Source: Achatina immaculata (lineage: Eukaryota > Mollusca > Gastropoda > Stylommatophora > Achatinidae). From it: a stretch of DNA of 64,000 nt. The stretch lies in assembly GCA_009760885.1 (NCBI GenBank), contig CM019693.1, forward strand, positions 47,932,751 to 47,996,750, given 5' to 3'. The translations under genes and the position numbers were made by a program. Shown in pieces: positions 55,131 through 64,000 of the stretch (position 1 is the first letter of the stretch; each line of letters opens with the position of its first letter). The notes under the pieces were generated by a model that ran no database searches, was not told the DNA's origin, and was given only the letters and a program-made list of their open reading frames with translations.

Positions 55131-55650
55131 GGTTCATCTAAGTAAGATGTCTGCTTGATTGAATGATGATAGAACAAACTGGAGGACTGTCACAGCTAAC
55201 CTTCCCTGGACAGAGGGCACAGCATGATGTTGATAGCCCATCAAGTTCAGTTGATATTATAGCCTTCAGAAACGCTGAAGTCAGAGACACTGGAGACGCA
55301 CAGTGCAGCCTAGATAGACAACCTCCTCTCACCCGGCAGAGATATATTCATATCCAAACCACGTTGAGGTTTTCCGGTGATTAAAGTCAAATTCGAGGCT
55401 GAACTGGTGCAGTGAAAACCACAGTGTCGTGCAATTCTGCTTCTGTGACCCACTGAGAATATAGGCCCAAGCCCCACAATGCTCTGAGCCTCCATCCTAA
55501 ATGAGACTATCGTGAGAACCACAGCAGTAAATTCAGTAGGATCACAGGGCGATCTTGATGGTAGAAGCATACGAAGAAGAAGAGGATAGCTTTCAGAGGT
55601 AAAAGTTCAGTAAATGTAAATAGAGGAGTAAGTTCAGTGGATGTATAGCC
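55131..55650. other. GMPS intron, nothing recognised
   Basis: Less repetitive intron sequence. The small open frames on both strands (55138-55570) overlap each other and have no recognisable domain. Confidence 0.45.
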
Positions 55651-55651
55651 T

Positions 55652-56078
55652 ACAAAGAAATAAGTTCAGAGAGATAAATTCATTGAATATATAGCCATAG
55701 AGACATAAGTTCAGAGAGATAAATTCATTGAATATATAGCCATAGAGACATAAGTTCAGAGAGATAAATTCAGTGAATATATAGCCATAGAAACATAAGT
55801 TCAGAGAGATAAATTCAATGAATATATAGCCATAGAGACATAAGTTCAGAGAGATAAATTCAGTGAATATATAGCCATAGAGACATAAGTTCAGAGAGAT
55901 AAATTCAATGAATATATAGCCATAGAGACATAAGTTCAGAGAGATAAATTCAGTGAATATATAGCCATAGAGACATAAGTTCAGAGAGATAAATTCAATG
56001 AATATATTAGCCATAGAGACATACGTTCAGAGAGATAAATTCAGTGAATATATAGCCATAGAGACATAAGTTCAGTAG
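55652..56078. repeat. 45-bp minisatellite in GMPS intron, about 9 copies
   Basis: The unit contains TCAGAGAGATAAATTCAGTG and AATATATAGCCATAGAGACA. The 45-bp period gives a 126-residue antisense frame (FIEFISLNLCLYGYI repeated) that I reject as a protein. Confidence 0.95.
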
Positions 56079-56398
56079 TTTAGGGATGTGTAGCCTATAG
56101 AGGAAGATCAGAAAATGTACTGTGAGACATTGTTTACAGTTACATGTATGTGAGCACAGGGGCAGTATAGTTATAGTTAAATGGCTTTTCATGTGCAAGT
56201 GTTTACATGCTTCAATCATTTGGCTGTAAAATTGGGTATCTGATGTTTGTGTCAAGGAAAACTGCTAGTGACATCAGAGAGTGGCCATCTGCAGGGTGAA
56301 GAGCACTTGACTGTCAGTGCATGAAGTTTATGGTGCCAAGTCAGATCTTGCTGTGGGTAACAGCAATAAAAATGTGTATTTATTTTGTTTGTTGGAAG

Positions 56399-56504
56399 GG
56401 CCGTGTTGTGGAGCCACTGAAAGATTTCCACAAAGATGAAGTGAGAGCCATTGGCAAGGACCTGGGTCTGCCAGAAGAGTTTGTACACAGACACCCCTTT
56501 CCTG
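56399..56504 (+). CDS. GMPS: GMP synthase, internal exon B
   Basis: The exon encodes [20 protein letters not shown], then [16 protein letters not shown], essentially the conserved [17 protein letters not shown]...V.RHPFPGPGL stretch at the end of the ATP-pyrophosphatase domain, leading into the dimerisation domain. The acceptor is GGAAG|G at 56398/56399 and the donor CCTG|GTAAGT at 56504/56505. It begins at a codon boundary (matching exon A) and ends after the first base of the glycine codon (matching exon C). Intron A is 1934 bp. The reading is undamaged. Confidence 0.95.
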
Positions 56505-56514
56505 GTAAGTAGAT

Positions 56515-56895
56515 GTGATGTTAGGCTGACCATACAAGGGCGTGTTGAGAAGGTGTTGGTGTGATGTGATGTTAGGTTGACCATACGAGGGAGTGTTGAG
56601 AAGGTGTTGGTGTGATGTGTTGTTAGGTTGACTATACGAGGGAGTGTTGGAATGATGTGATGTTAGGTTGACCATATGAAGGAGTGTTGAGAAGGTGTTG
56701 GTGTGATGTGTTGTTAGGTTGACTATACGAGGGAGTGTTGAAAAGGTGTTGGAATGATGTGATGTTAGGTTGACCATATGAAGGAGTGTTGAGAAGGTGT
56801 TGGTGTGATGTGATGTTAGGTTGACCATACGAGGGAGTGTTGAGAAGGTGTTGGTGTGATGTTTTGTTAGGCTGACCATATGAGGGCATGCTGAG
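56515..56895. repeat. 51-bp minisatellite starting 10 bp after the exon B donor, about 7 copies
   Basis: The unit contains GTTGAGAAGGTGTTGGTGTG and ATGTGATGTTAGGTTGACCA. The array expands right up to the splice donor. Two long antisense frames over it (HHTNTFSTLPRMVNLTS repeated) are artefacts of the 51-bp period. Confidence 0.95.
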
Positions 56896-57639
56896 AAGTT
56901 ATTGGCCTGATTACGAAGGGCATGGCCTGTAGCCATGAAATGGGATTATTTTCACATCTTCAGCCAAAGTTCATTACATTTGGCACATTAATTCTCTGGT
57001 TTCTTTAAGGAAGAAAATGAAAATCTGATATCTGGTCACTGAAATACTGTGCTGCTGCTGCTATCTCCTCCAAGTCATTTGAAACATTTCCTTCCTTTCT
57101 GACACTTTTTAAACCTGGGAAACAGGAAGTAGTCAGTTGGTGCTAGATCTGGTGAGTAGGGTGGATGGCACTGACCCCAAGTTCTTCAAAACATTCAGTG
57201 TCATGTGATGCCTTGTAAGCAGACGCGTTGTCTCACAAGAAGAGAACACCTTTCCGCAGTTCCTCCTTTAATTAGCACATCTAGTTAGGCTGGTATTATA
57301 CATCTTTTGTTGGGCCCCTCGGAAAATAGTCAGTCATCAAAATATCTTTCTTATTCCAAAAGAAACAATGGCCATGACCTTCCCTGCTGACCTTTGTGTC
57401 TTAAGTTTCTTCTGCTGTGGAGAATTTGAATGCCACCATTGCAGGGACTTTTGCTTGGTCATGTTGGTTTGACCATGTTTCAACAGCAGTAATAAGTCAT
57501 TTCAATTATCTGTAGATTTCTGTTGGCTGAGACTGGGCAAGATATCATGGAAATGTCACTTTGATTTTGTTGGCATTTGAACATTTCAGCATCCACTTGG
57601 CTGACAATTTCTGCATGCCCAAATACTCATGTAACCCAG

Positions 57640-57805
57640 CATGTTCCCTTGATGTCTGTAGTGTCTCAGCAGTTGTTTTAGCCAGAGTTCATTGATCTGC
57701 AAAAGTTAGATGACGAGCATGATGTTCCCTTGATGTCTGTAGTGTCTTAGCAGTTGTTCTAGCCAGAGTTCATTGATCTGCAAAAGTTAGATGATGAGCA
57801 TGATG
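57640..57805. repeat. About 81-bp direct duplication inside the mariner relic
   Basis: GATGTTCCCTTGATGTCTGT, then AGTGTCT(C/T)AGCAGTTGTT and CAAAAGTTAGATGA(C/T)GAGCA, occur twice in tandem with few differences, so the duplication is recent compared with the element. Confidence 0.9.
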
Positions 57806-57914
57806 AGTAGTTTCTAGAGTTGACTCTGTGAAAGCTTTCCACATCTTGCTGTAACTTTGGTCTCAAAATCTCCATGCTGAAAGTTGGTGCACCACTTCTT
57901 CACAGATGAGTAGG

Positions 57915-58092
57915 ATAGACACCTGTCACCTGTCACTCAGTGTTTGCAGCATACACACAAGAATGATAGACACCTGTCACTCAGTTTTTGCAGCATACAC
58001 ACAAGAATGATAGACACCTGTCACTCAGTGTTTGCAGCATACACACAAGAATGATAGACACCTGTCACTCAGTTTTTGCAGCATACATACTC
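57915..58092. repeat. 44-bp minisatellite inside the mariner relic, 4 copies
   Basis: The unit contains GATAGACACCTGTCACTCAG and TTTGCAGCATACACACAAG. It derives from the helix-turn-helix coding region (GDRCLSYSSV) of the transposase. Confidence 0.9.
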
Positions 58093-58269
58093 ATGGATTT
58101 CCTTTAGAGTTTTCCTCTACAGGAGCAGGAAATTCATGATGGCCCAGAGTTCCACACTTGAAAATTCCACACTGATTTAAAAAAAACAAACAAGCAAACA
58201 AACTCAGAACTTAATGCTATGATGCAGCATATTTGCCACTTTACATGATAAAGTAACACTCTTTCTTAC

Positions 58270-60072
58270 TTATCTTATATCCTTCCCGTGCCGTTAAACA
58301 TCACATAGGGCTCGCAAAGTAGTTCGACAATTTTGCCTGTCTTCAGTGAGTCTTTCAACCTCATCAAAGGATTTTATGCCTGTTAATTTGGCCTCTCTTA
58401 ATAATGTCCTCTTCAGAGTTTCACGTGGTCTGCCTCTTTTTCTTTGGCCTGTTGTGTTCCACTTGATAGCTTGTTTTGGGATTCTCTGATCATTTCTTCT
58501 CATCAAGTGCCAAACATATGTCCATCTCCTTTTCCTGATCACGCAAGAGACTGGTTGTTGTTCAGTCATCTGTCTTATCTCTGCATTGTTCTTGAATTCA
58601 TTCCACTTGATGCCGAGTATTTTCCTTAGGCATTTGTTTTCAAAAAAGTCTAATTTCTTTTCTGTTTCTTTAGTTGTTTTCCAGCTTTCGCATGCATAAC
58701 TGAGGTGGATATTACATTTGAATTGAATAGTCTTAACTTGATTTTTGTGCTTATAACTTTTGAATTCCATATGTTCTCAAGATTCTTGAAGATTGATGCT
58801 GCTTTTGCAATTCTGATCCTAACTTCCTTTCTAGTGTCACCATCCTGGTCTATGTAGCTGCCAAGGTATGCAAATTGATTGACTTCTTCAATATCTGTCC
58901 CTTCTATGTGTATTTTTCCATTTTGATTAAGGGGAATTTTCATTATTTTTGTTTTTTCCTTGTTAATTTCAAGTCCTATTTTGCTAGCCAGTGAAGACAG
59001 GCTATCTGATTTTTTCTTGCATGGAATTCACATTATTACTGATAAGAGTTATGTCATCATCAAAATCAAGATCTTCTAGTTAGGTCCCATGTACCCAGTC
59101 AATACCTGTGTTACCTGTGCAGCATTTTGTCATTATGAAGTTTATTGTAATCCAAAAAAGTAAAAGAGACAGTATACATCCTTGTTTCAGGCCTGTTTCA
59201 GTCTGGAACCATTCACTCATCCCTTCTTCTTTCTTGACTGCACAAACATATCCATTGTATAAGTCCTTAATGATGTAGACAATTTTAGATGGTATTCCAT
59301 ATAGACATAAAATTCTCCATAATGAATCTCTATGTATGCTATCAAATGCCTTTTTAAAATCTGTGAAGTTCAGTATTAATGGTTTCTGCTTTTCAGTATG
59401 TTCTTCAAGTATTATTCTGAGAGTAAAGATCTGGTCAAGACAGCTTCTTCCTTTTCTAAATCCTGCTTGTTCTTCTCTCATTGCAGTATCCACTATATCT
59501 TTGAGTCTATTCAAAATGACCTTGTAAAATACTTTTGACACAACTGATATTAAGGTTACTCCTCTCCAGTTGTTACAGTCACTAAGGTTGCCTTTTTTTG
59601 GTATTTTAACAATGATTCCTTTCTTCCAATTAGAAGGGACCTTTTCTTCTTTCCAAATCTTGTTAAACATTCTCTGTAGTTTGTTGTCACTATTGATAGC
59701 TTTTAGCATTTCGGCTGTTATTTCATCTTCACCTGCAGCTTTGTTGTTAGCCATTAAATTCACTGCTGTTTCAATTTCATGCAATTTAATTTCATCTAGG
59801 TTGGCATTTAGTTGTGGGGCTGGTAAGTCAGTTTCAAGGTTTAACAATTCTTTTGGGTGTGGTCGATTAAGTATTTCTTGGAAGTGTTCAGCCCATCTTT
59901 GCTTTTGGTCTTTATTTGATGTTAATAGGGTTCCAGTTTTGCTAAGGATTGGCCTTTCTTTAGATGTAATAGTACCTGTTAGCCTCTTTTGTATGTTATA
60001 TAAAGTTTTGCTGTCTCCTGTTTTTGCTGCTTTTTCTAGTGACAAAATTACATTCAGATTTTGAGACATTGG
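58270..60072 (-). pseudogene. RTE-clade retrotransposon (RT to 3' end) in GMPS intron
   Basis: The best RT frame (60069-59080, 329 residues) reads RWAEHFQEILNRPHP, ANNKAAGEDEITAEML, NWKKGIIVKIPKKGNLSDCN, NWRGVTLISVVSKVFYKVIL, EEQAGFRKGRSCLDQIFTLR, motif A FTDFKKAFDSI and motif B GLKQGCILSLLLF (normally LSPLLF). Motif C lies in another frame at 59053-59070 as LDFDDD, where the family has FADD; both catalytic aspartates remain. Then follow QFAYLGSYIDQDGDTRKEV (58943-58650) and RRWTYVWHLMRR and GQRKRGRPRETLKRT (58770-58294). The endonuclease is absent. At least three frame changes exist. It lies antisense to GMPS. Confidence 0.9.
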
Positions 60073-60174
60073 TCAGGCACCCTTTGAAACACGTAAACAG
60101 AGGAGACGTTGATACATAAAGTCTCCTTGTTTCATCATGCTCAGATCAGAGCAAATGTTACTTTTTCACATGGT

Positions 60175-60432
60175 CTGAGTTAGTCTCTTGTCGCTTCAGA
60201 GACTTAAGTTAGTCACTTGTCACTTCACAGTCTTAAGTTAATCACTTGTCACTCCAGAGACTTAAGTTATTCACTTGTCACTCCATAGTCTTAAGCTAGT
60301 CACTTGTCACTCCACATTCTTAAGCTAGTCACTTGTCACTCCACACACTTAAGTTAGTCACTTGTCACTCCAGAGACTTAAGTAAGTAACTCCACAGTCT
60401 TAAGTTAGTCACTTGTCACTTCACACACTGAA
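60175..60432. repeat. 29-bp minisatellite in GMPS intron, about 9 copies
   Basis: The unit is AGTCACTTGTCACTCCACAG plus TCTTAAGTT. It includes a recurrent CTTAAG palindrome. Confidence 0.95.
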
Positions 60433-60615
60433 ACCAGTACATGAAGAAAATAAAAGACGATCACTTAAAAATTAGTCATTTGTCAGCATCAGGTTGGTGA
60501 TACTAGATATGCTGAGCTGAGTTTAATTGATGATTTTAAAATACCATGAAGTCTAACTCGTGATGTTGTATTGATATCCTGGTCCTAATTTTTATGTCAA
60601 ATCTATGCCACCCAG

Positions 60616-60731
60616 GACCTGGACTGGCCATCCGAGTGATCTGTGCTGATGAGCCGTACATGTGCAAAGATTTTGCTGAAAACTCAGTCATGCTGCGTAT
60701 AATATCAACATTTGCAACATCCTCGAAAACC
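60616..60731 (+). CDS. GMPS: GMP synthase, internal exon C
   Basis: After the split glycine codon the exon reads PGLAIRVICADEPYMCKDF, then AENSVMLRIISTFATSSKT. The PGPGLAIRVIC..EPY.CKDF stretch is a signature of the start of the GMP synthase dimerisation domain and follows exon B without loss or gain of a residue. The acceptor is CCCAG|GA at 60615/60616 and the donor ACC|GTGAGT at 60731/60732. Intron B is 4111 bp and holds a minisatellite, the mariner relic, the RTE relic and another minisatellite. Later exons are beyond the window or unrecognised. Confidence 0.95.
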
Positions 60732-60734
60732 GTG

Positions 60735-61490
60735 AGTGCATGTAACATCTTCAGATTTTGTTAACTTTGGGTAACTTTTTATATTCTTCCACTTGGTTAA
60801 AGCTGACACGGATTCCTTGAGTACGGTCAGTAAACACTTCATGGCGTAATGTTTCAGTGGGACATATATGCATGAGTTAACATTGTTCAGTGTAAAGCTG
60901 ATCATTTTGTCATGCACATATAAGGTTCATAATGGGCCTTGTCTGTGCTTTATAACATATGGATGGTAAACTCCAGAACAGCAAAAATATGACAGAGAAG
61001 TGGATATCAGGCAGAAATGCTAGGAAAGATTTTTGTTATGTCTGTAATATTAGTAATGTTCTTTTTGGTAACGGTAGGGAGGCTGAAATTGTAAGGATTT
61101 ATGTTGTCGTTTATTTGTGGGGGTGGGGGTTACTCCCAGGCCATTGTCTGCCTGGAGCTTAGAGACATGAAGGTACCTAGAGGATATGCTGTAACTGCCC
61201 TTATTTCTCCTGACTTGTCGGCCGTCTAGGGGACAGTGAAAACCAAAGATTATTTCTATTAGCTGAGCGAGATTTGCACTAACTGGCTGAACTGACTGAC
61301 TAGACTTTATATTGAACTACTTGAATATGCACTACTTCACTCTTTTAATACTGTACATCACTTTTTACCGAGCAAATACTTTGCTAGCTGCTTCACAGGC
61401 GACACTAAGACGTTACATGGATATTCACCGTGTAACACACGACGACCCAATAACAAAATGCATATCACTACAAGTCAGACTAACTAAAAA
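60735..61490. other. Probable GMPS intron, no gene recognised
   Basis: No exon of the remaining dimerisation domain could be found. A frame at 61312-61506 (RANTLLAASQATLRRYMDIH) runs into the RNase H relic and may be its upstream part. Confidence 0.4.
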
Positions 61491-61499
61491 GACCATCGC

Positions 61500-61872
61500 C
61501 ACTTGAAAGATTTCCTCCAACAACAGTCCTCCTTGAAGCCCTCAAAATACTTAAAACAGAAAACCAGCACCCACAACACAGAATAGCCTTCTTTGCAGAC
61601 TGCATGGCACTTCTGGAATGTCTAAAAACAACAAAGAACCCACAAGTAAATATAAAGGAAATCACAACAGAACTGAAGCACCTTACACTGTCAAGAACCT
61701 GGCCCTACAATGGGTACCATCTGTGGATAGCTTGCAAAGGAATAGCTGACAGCTATCCAAAGCTAGCAGCATCAAGATCAAACAAATCATCCAGTAAACA
61801 CCAAGAGGCAAAACTAATCTGTAATCAGTGCAGATATGAATGGAAAAAGCAACTGAGATGCAGCAACTAACA
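61500..61872 (+). pseudogene. RNase H relic of an I-group retroelement, fragment 1
   Basis: The pieces PTTVLLEALKILKTE, AFFADCMALLECLKTTKNP, ITTELKHLTLS, ALQWVPS and CKGIADSYPKLAASRSNKS match the RNase H order: a helix, the second aspartate strand and helix, LQW.PSH.G, and the final ADS.AK. A frameshift removes the histidine, and several other frame changes occur. It ends at an assembly gap. Confidence 0.7.
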
Positions 61873-61918
61873 GATCCAATACACTAGCTACAAAAACATC
61901 AGCAAACCATCCTCTTCC

Positions 61919-62018
61919 NNNNNNNNNNNNNNNNNNNNNNNNNNNNNNNNNNNNNNNNNNNNNNNNNNNNNNNNNNNNNNNNNNNNNNNNNNNNNNNNNN
62001 NNNNNNNNNNNNNNNNNN
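61919..62018. other. Assembly gap (100 N)
   Basis: Exactly 100 N, bordered on the right by a 46-bp tandem repeat. Confidence 1.
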
Positions 62019-62027
62019 AATCCTTTG

Positions 62028-62232
62028 CATGATCTAGCAACCAATGTTGGGTGCTCTGATATCTGCTCCGCTGCATGATCTAGCAACCAATGTTGGATGC
62101 TAAGATATCTGCTCCAATGCATGATCTAGCAACCAATGTTGGATGCTAAGATATCTGCTCCAATGCATGATCTAGCAACCAATGTTGGATGCTAAGATAT
62201 CTGCTCCAATGCATGATCTAGCAACCAATGTA
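62028..62232. repeat. 46-bp minisatellite next to a gap, about 4.5 copies
   Basis: The unit contains TGCATGATCTAGCAACCAAT and GTTGGATGCTAAGATATCTG. Confidence 0.95.
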
Positions 62233-62393
62233 CTTGTGAAATGATGATTATGGATTTGTCTTTGGAAACACATCCCCAATGGTTGTGAGATATCCTGAGT
62301 TAGTACGTGTGACCCTAAAGTCTACAGCAATCAGACAGTAATCAAACAGGATACAAGGTTCAAAATCATTCATTATGGATTATCACAGGTGCC

Positions 62394-63245
62394 ATGAGGT
62401 CCACACCAGTAGTAGAAATGCAGAAAGTAGTTTGTGTTGAAGCGCTAAAGGAATATAGAGACACTAAGGTCATGACACTGGGAGAAACATTCCTAAGCTC
62501 TGTAAGCCATCCCCTGAAGGAGAGATTCAATAACCTGGCACTAAGACGGCTTAAAAGAAGCAGCTTCATTCATCAGGCTAAGCGTATGCGTAAGCTGATA
62601 CCTGACCTTCCAACTGTAGTCGCTCCATTATCATCTGTACCAGAGCATACACCATGGAAAGAAGCAGATTGTACACAAATAACTATTCAGACTGAAGTGA
62701 AAGGTGTGCTGAATGGTGAGATGCAAAGCAGTCTTGTAAGATCAACAGCCACACTTAGTGTGCTAGATGACAAATATCCATGTGACACCTGGATACGTGT
62801 GTATACAGACAGATCTGCACATAATACCATAAAGAATGGAGGGGCAGGAGCACATATTGAATATCCAAACAACACTACTAACAAGATTTCCATACCCACT
62901 GGAAAATACTGCAACAACTATGATACAGAAGTTAGGGCAATTATTGCTGCAGTTGAAAAACTATCAGACTCCAGAACTGATATGTGCCTCGTAGTAATTC
63001 TCACAGATGCAAGATTAGTACTGGAAGATCTTCAGTGCAACAAACTACCAGACCTTAAGGATGCCTTGCCAAAAATTGGCTTACAACATGGAGTCACCTT
63101 GCAGTGGATTCCCTCCCACTTTGGGATACCAGGCATTGAGAAAGCTGACCATCTGGTCAAAGAGGGCACTGAATTGGAACAACCAGACATACCAGTCACC
63201 TATAATCAGAAGATAAGCATGATAAAAACCTACAGGAAGCCATAA
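62394..63245 (+). pseudogene. I-group retroelement RNase H region, fragment 2 (283-residue open frame)
   Basis: The frame is open for 283 residues, unusually long for a relic here. The N-terminal half (EALKEYRDTKVMTLGETFLS, LKERFNNLALRRLKRSSFIH) is the RT-RNase H connection. The RNase H residues line up as D139 (VYTDRSA; the family has TDGS), E179 (YDTEVRAI), D205 (ILTDARLVLE), H242 (WIPSHFGI) and D252 (IEKADHLVKEG). All catalytic positions are present; only the glycine after D139 is an arginine. RNase H would remove the RNA template during reverse transcription. The RT is missing upstream, where the gap and a minisatellite lie. Confidence 0.85.
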
Positions 63246-63556
63246 ACACCACCACATGATGACTATCACATACTAAATAGAAAGGAACAAGTTACCATTT
63301 TCTGTCTCGGAACATGACACATCTGACTCCGAAGTCATATGTATACAAAGTTTAAAGTTGGTACTACTAATCTATGTACATGTGCCCAGGTGCCCCAAAC
63401 TGTGGAACATAACCTACAAAACTGCACCAACTATGAGACACTGAGAAATAATTATTGCCCCAGTGAAACCACTAAAGAAGATAAGCTTTATGGTTCCATA
63501 CATGAATTACACAAAACAGTGAAATTTGTCCAAGAGACAGGACTGCAGATTTAGCC
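63246..63556 (+). pseudogene. C-terminal zinc-like tail of the same I-group element
   Basis: After a frame change the sequence reads SHMYTKFKVGTTNLCTCAQV, then PQTVEHNLQNCTNYETLRNN. The CxCxxxxQTxEHxLqxC pattern (CX1CX8HX4C-like) is the usual C-terminal cysteine-histidine motif of these elements. It ends at a stop near 63552. Confidence 0.8.
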
Positions 63557-64000
63557 AGATAATGTGTATGAAGAAGGAGAATACAAGCTTGTGCAACTGT
63601 AGATTTTGTTGGGGGCAGCAGACATTTATCACAAGCTTGTGCGCTGTAGAATTCTTTATACAAGCCAATTTAAAAAACCTATGAAATTTATGAATGAAAT
63701 GCACTTTAATTTCAAAAGGTGAAGAACTGGGCATGTGTTCCTGTCTGCCATTCTGTTCCTGGTACACAACTCTAAGAAAAGGAAAGTTGTCTTTAGTACA
63801 TGCATATCATTAGTTGAGGGAGACTTCATAATGTCACAAGGAAAAAAAAGCCTGAAATGATGGGAAATGTCAAGTCTGTTTAACAGTTTGATCAACATCA
63901 GCGTTACATGTTATAACAAGAAATGTTTCTGATGATGTAATACAAGTTTAAAGAGAAGTAAAGAGCACCATTATTAGTGTGAGATATCAGCAACTCTGAT
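63557..64000. other. No gene recognised
   Basis: AT-rich window end. It includes two copies of a short ACAAGCTTGTGC(A/G)CTGTAGA string at about 63585-63655. The minus-strand frames at 63472-63898 have no recognisable domain. Confidence 0.35.

Larger units (their letters stand above)
57030..58165 (-). pseudogene. Mariner-type transposase relic in GMPS intron
   Basis: On the minus strand the order is FLLL.GKTLKEIHEYV, CLSYSSVKKWCTNFQHGDFE, TAETLQTSREHAG, EYLGMQKLSAKWMLKC, TAVETWSNQHD (normally M-D-E-T-W), KVSREGHGHCFFWNKKDIL, DYFPRGPTKDV, DNASAYKASHDTECFEELGV, and an ending DYFLFPGLK-like region. This is the DNA-binding helix-turn-helix half followed by the DD34D catalytic half of a mariner transposase. 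The first catalytic aspartate is lost (V in place of D), and frameshifts, stops and two internal duplications are present. It is dead. Terminal inverted repeats were not identified. Confidence 0.85.

Noticed and set aside
56328..56936. 202-residue HHTNTFSTLPRMVNLTS repeat protein on the minus strand
   Set aside because: A 51-bp minisatellite in a GMPS intron, antisense to a genuine exon.

Overview
This is eukaryotic genomic DNA, almost certainly from an invertebrate animal. It is AT-rich and intron-bearing, with three split exons of one conserved housekeeping gene (GMP synthase). It is packed with minisatellites and with relics of RTE-type, I-group, Tx1-type and Penelope-like retroelements and a mariner transposon. 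That mixture is typical of lophotrochozoans, and a mollusc is my best guess, but no single feature proves it. Four runs of exactly 100 N mark scaffold gaps.

Regions. 1-14 kb: about fifteen unrelated minisatellite arrays with periods of 18-56 bp, separated by short RTE-type 3' ends and an RNase H relic. 14-22 kb: further arrays, one of them split by a 1.16-kb Penelope-like element that carries a GIY-YIG endonuclease piece between inverted repeats. 22.6-26.5 kb: a decayed antisense I-group retroelement with two minisatellites grown inside its coding region and a nested RTE-type insertion. 26.8-30.3 kb: an orphan histone-type 3' stem-loop, an internally deleted RTE-type element, a tRNA-derived SINE with an 11-bp target-site duplication, and nested RTE-type 3' ends.

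30.6-50.8 kb: the highlight. Four copies of one Tx1-clade LINE (about 5.46 kb each; the fourth is internally deleted and runs into a gap) stand head to tail with no spacer. Every copy begins with about 75 nt resembling the 5' end and first stem-loop of U1 snRNA, preceded by GGTAAG, which is complementary to the U1 5' end. Copies 1 and 2 are the most alike, copy 3 shares variants with copy 4, and copy 4 is the most decayed. This polarity fits repeated insertion of new copies at the 5' head of the existing array.

50.9-64 kb: more minisatellites, then GMPS exons on the + strand (54352-54464, 56399-56504, 60616-60731) with consistent phases. The introns hold arrays plus antisense mariner and RTE-type relics. 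The window ends in I-group RNase H fragments. The GMPS exons are the only host protein-coding sequence I can support. Upstream and downstream exons were not found here. Most long open frames in the window are in-frame translations of tandem repeats whose period is a multiple of three.
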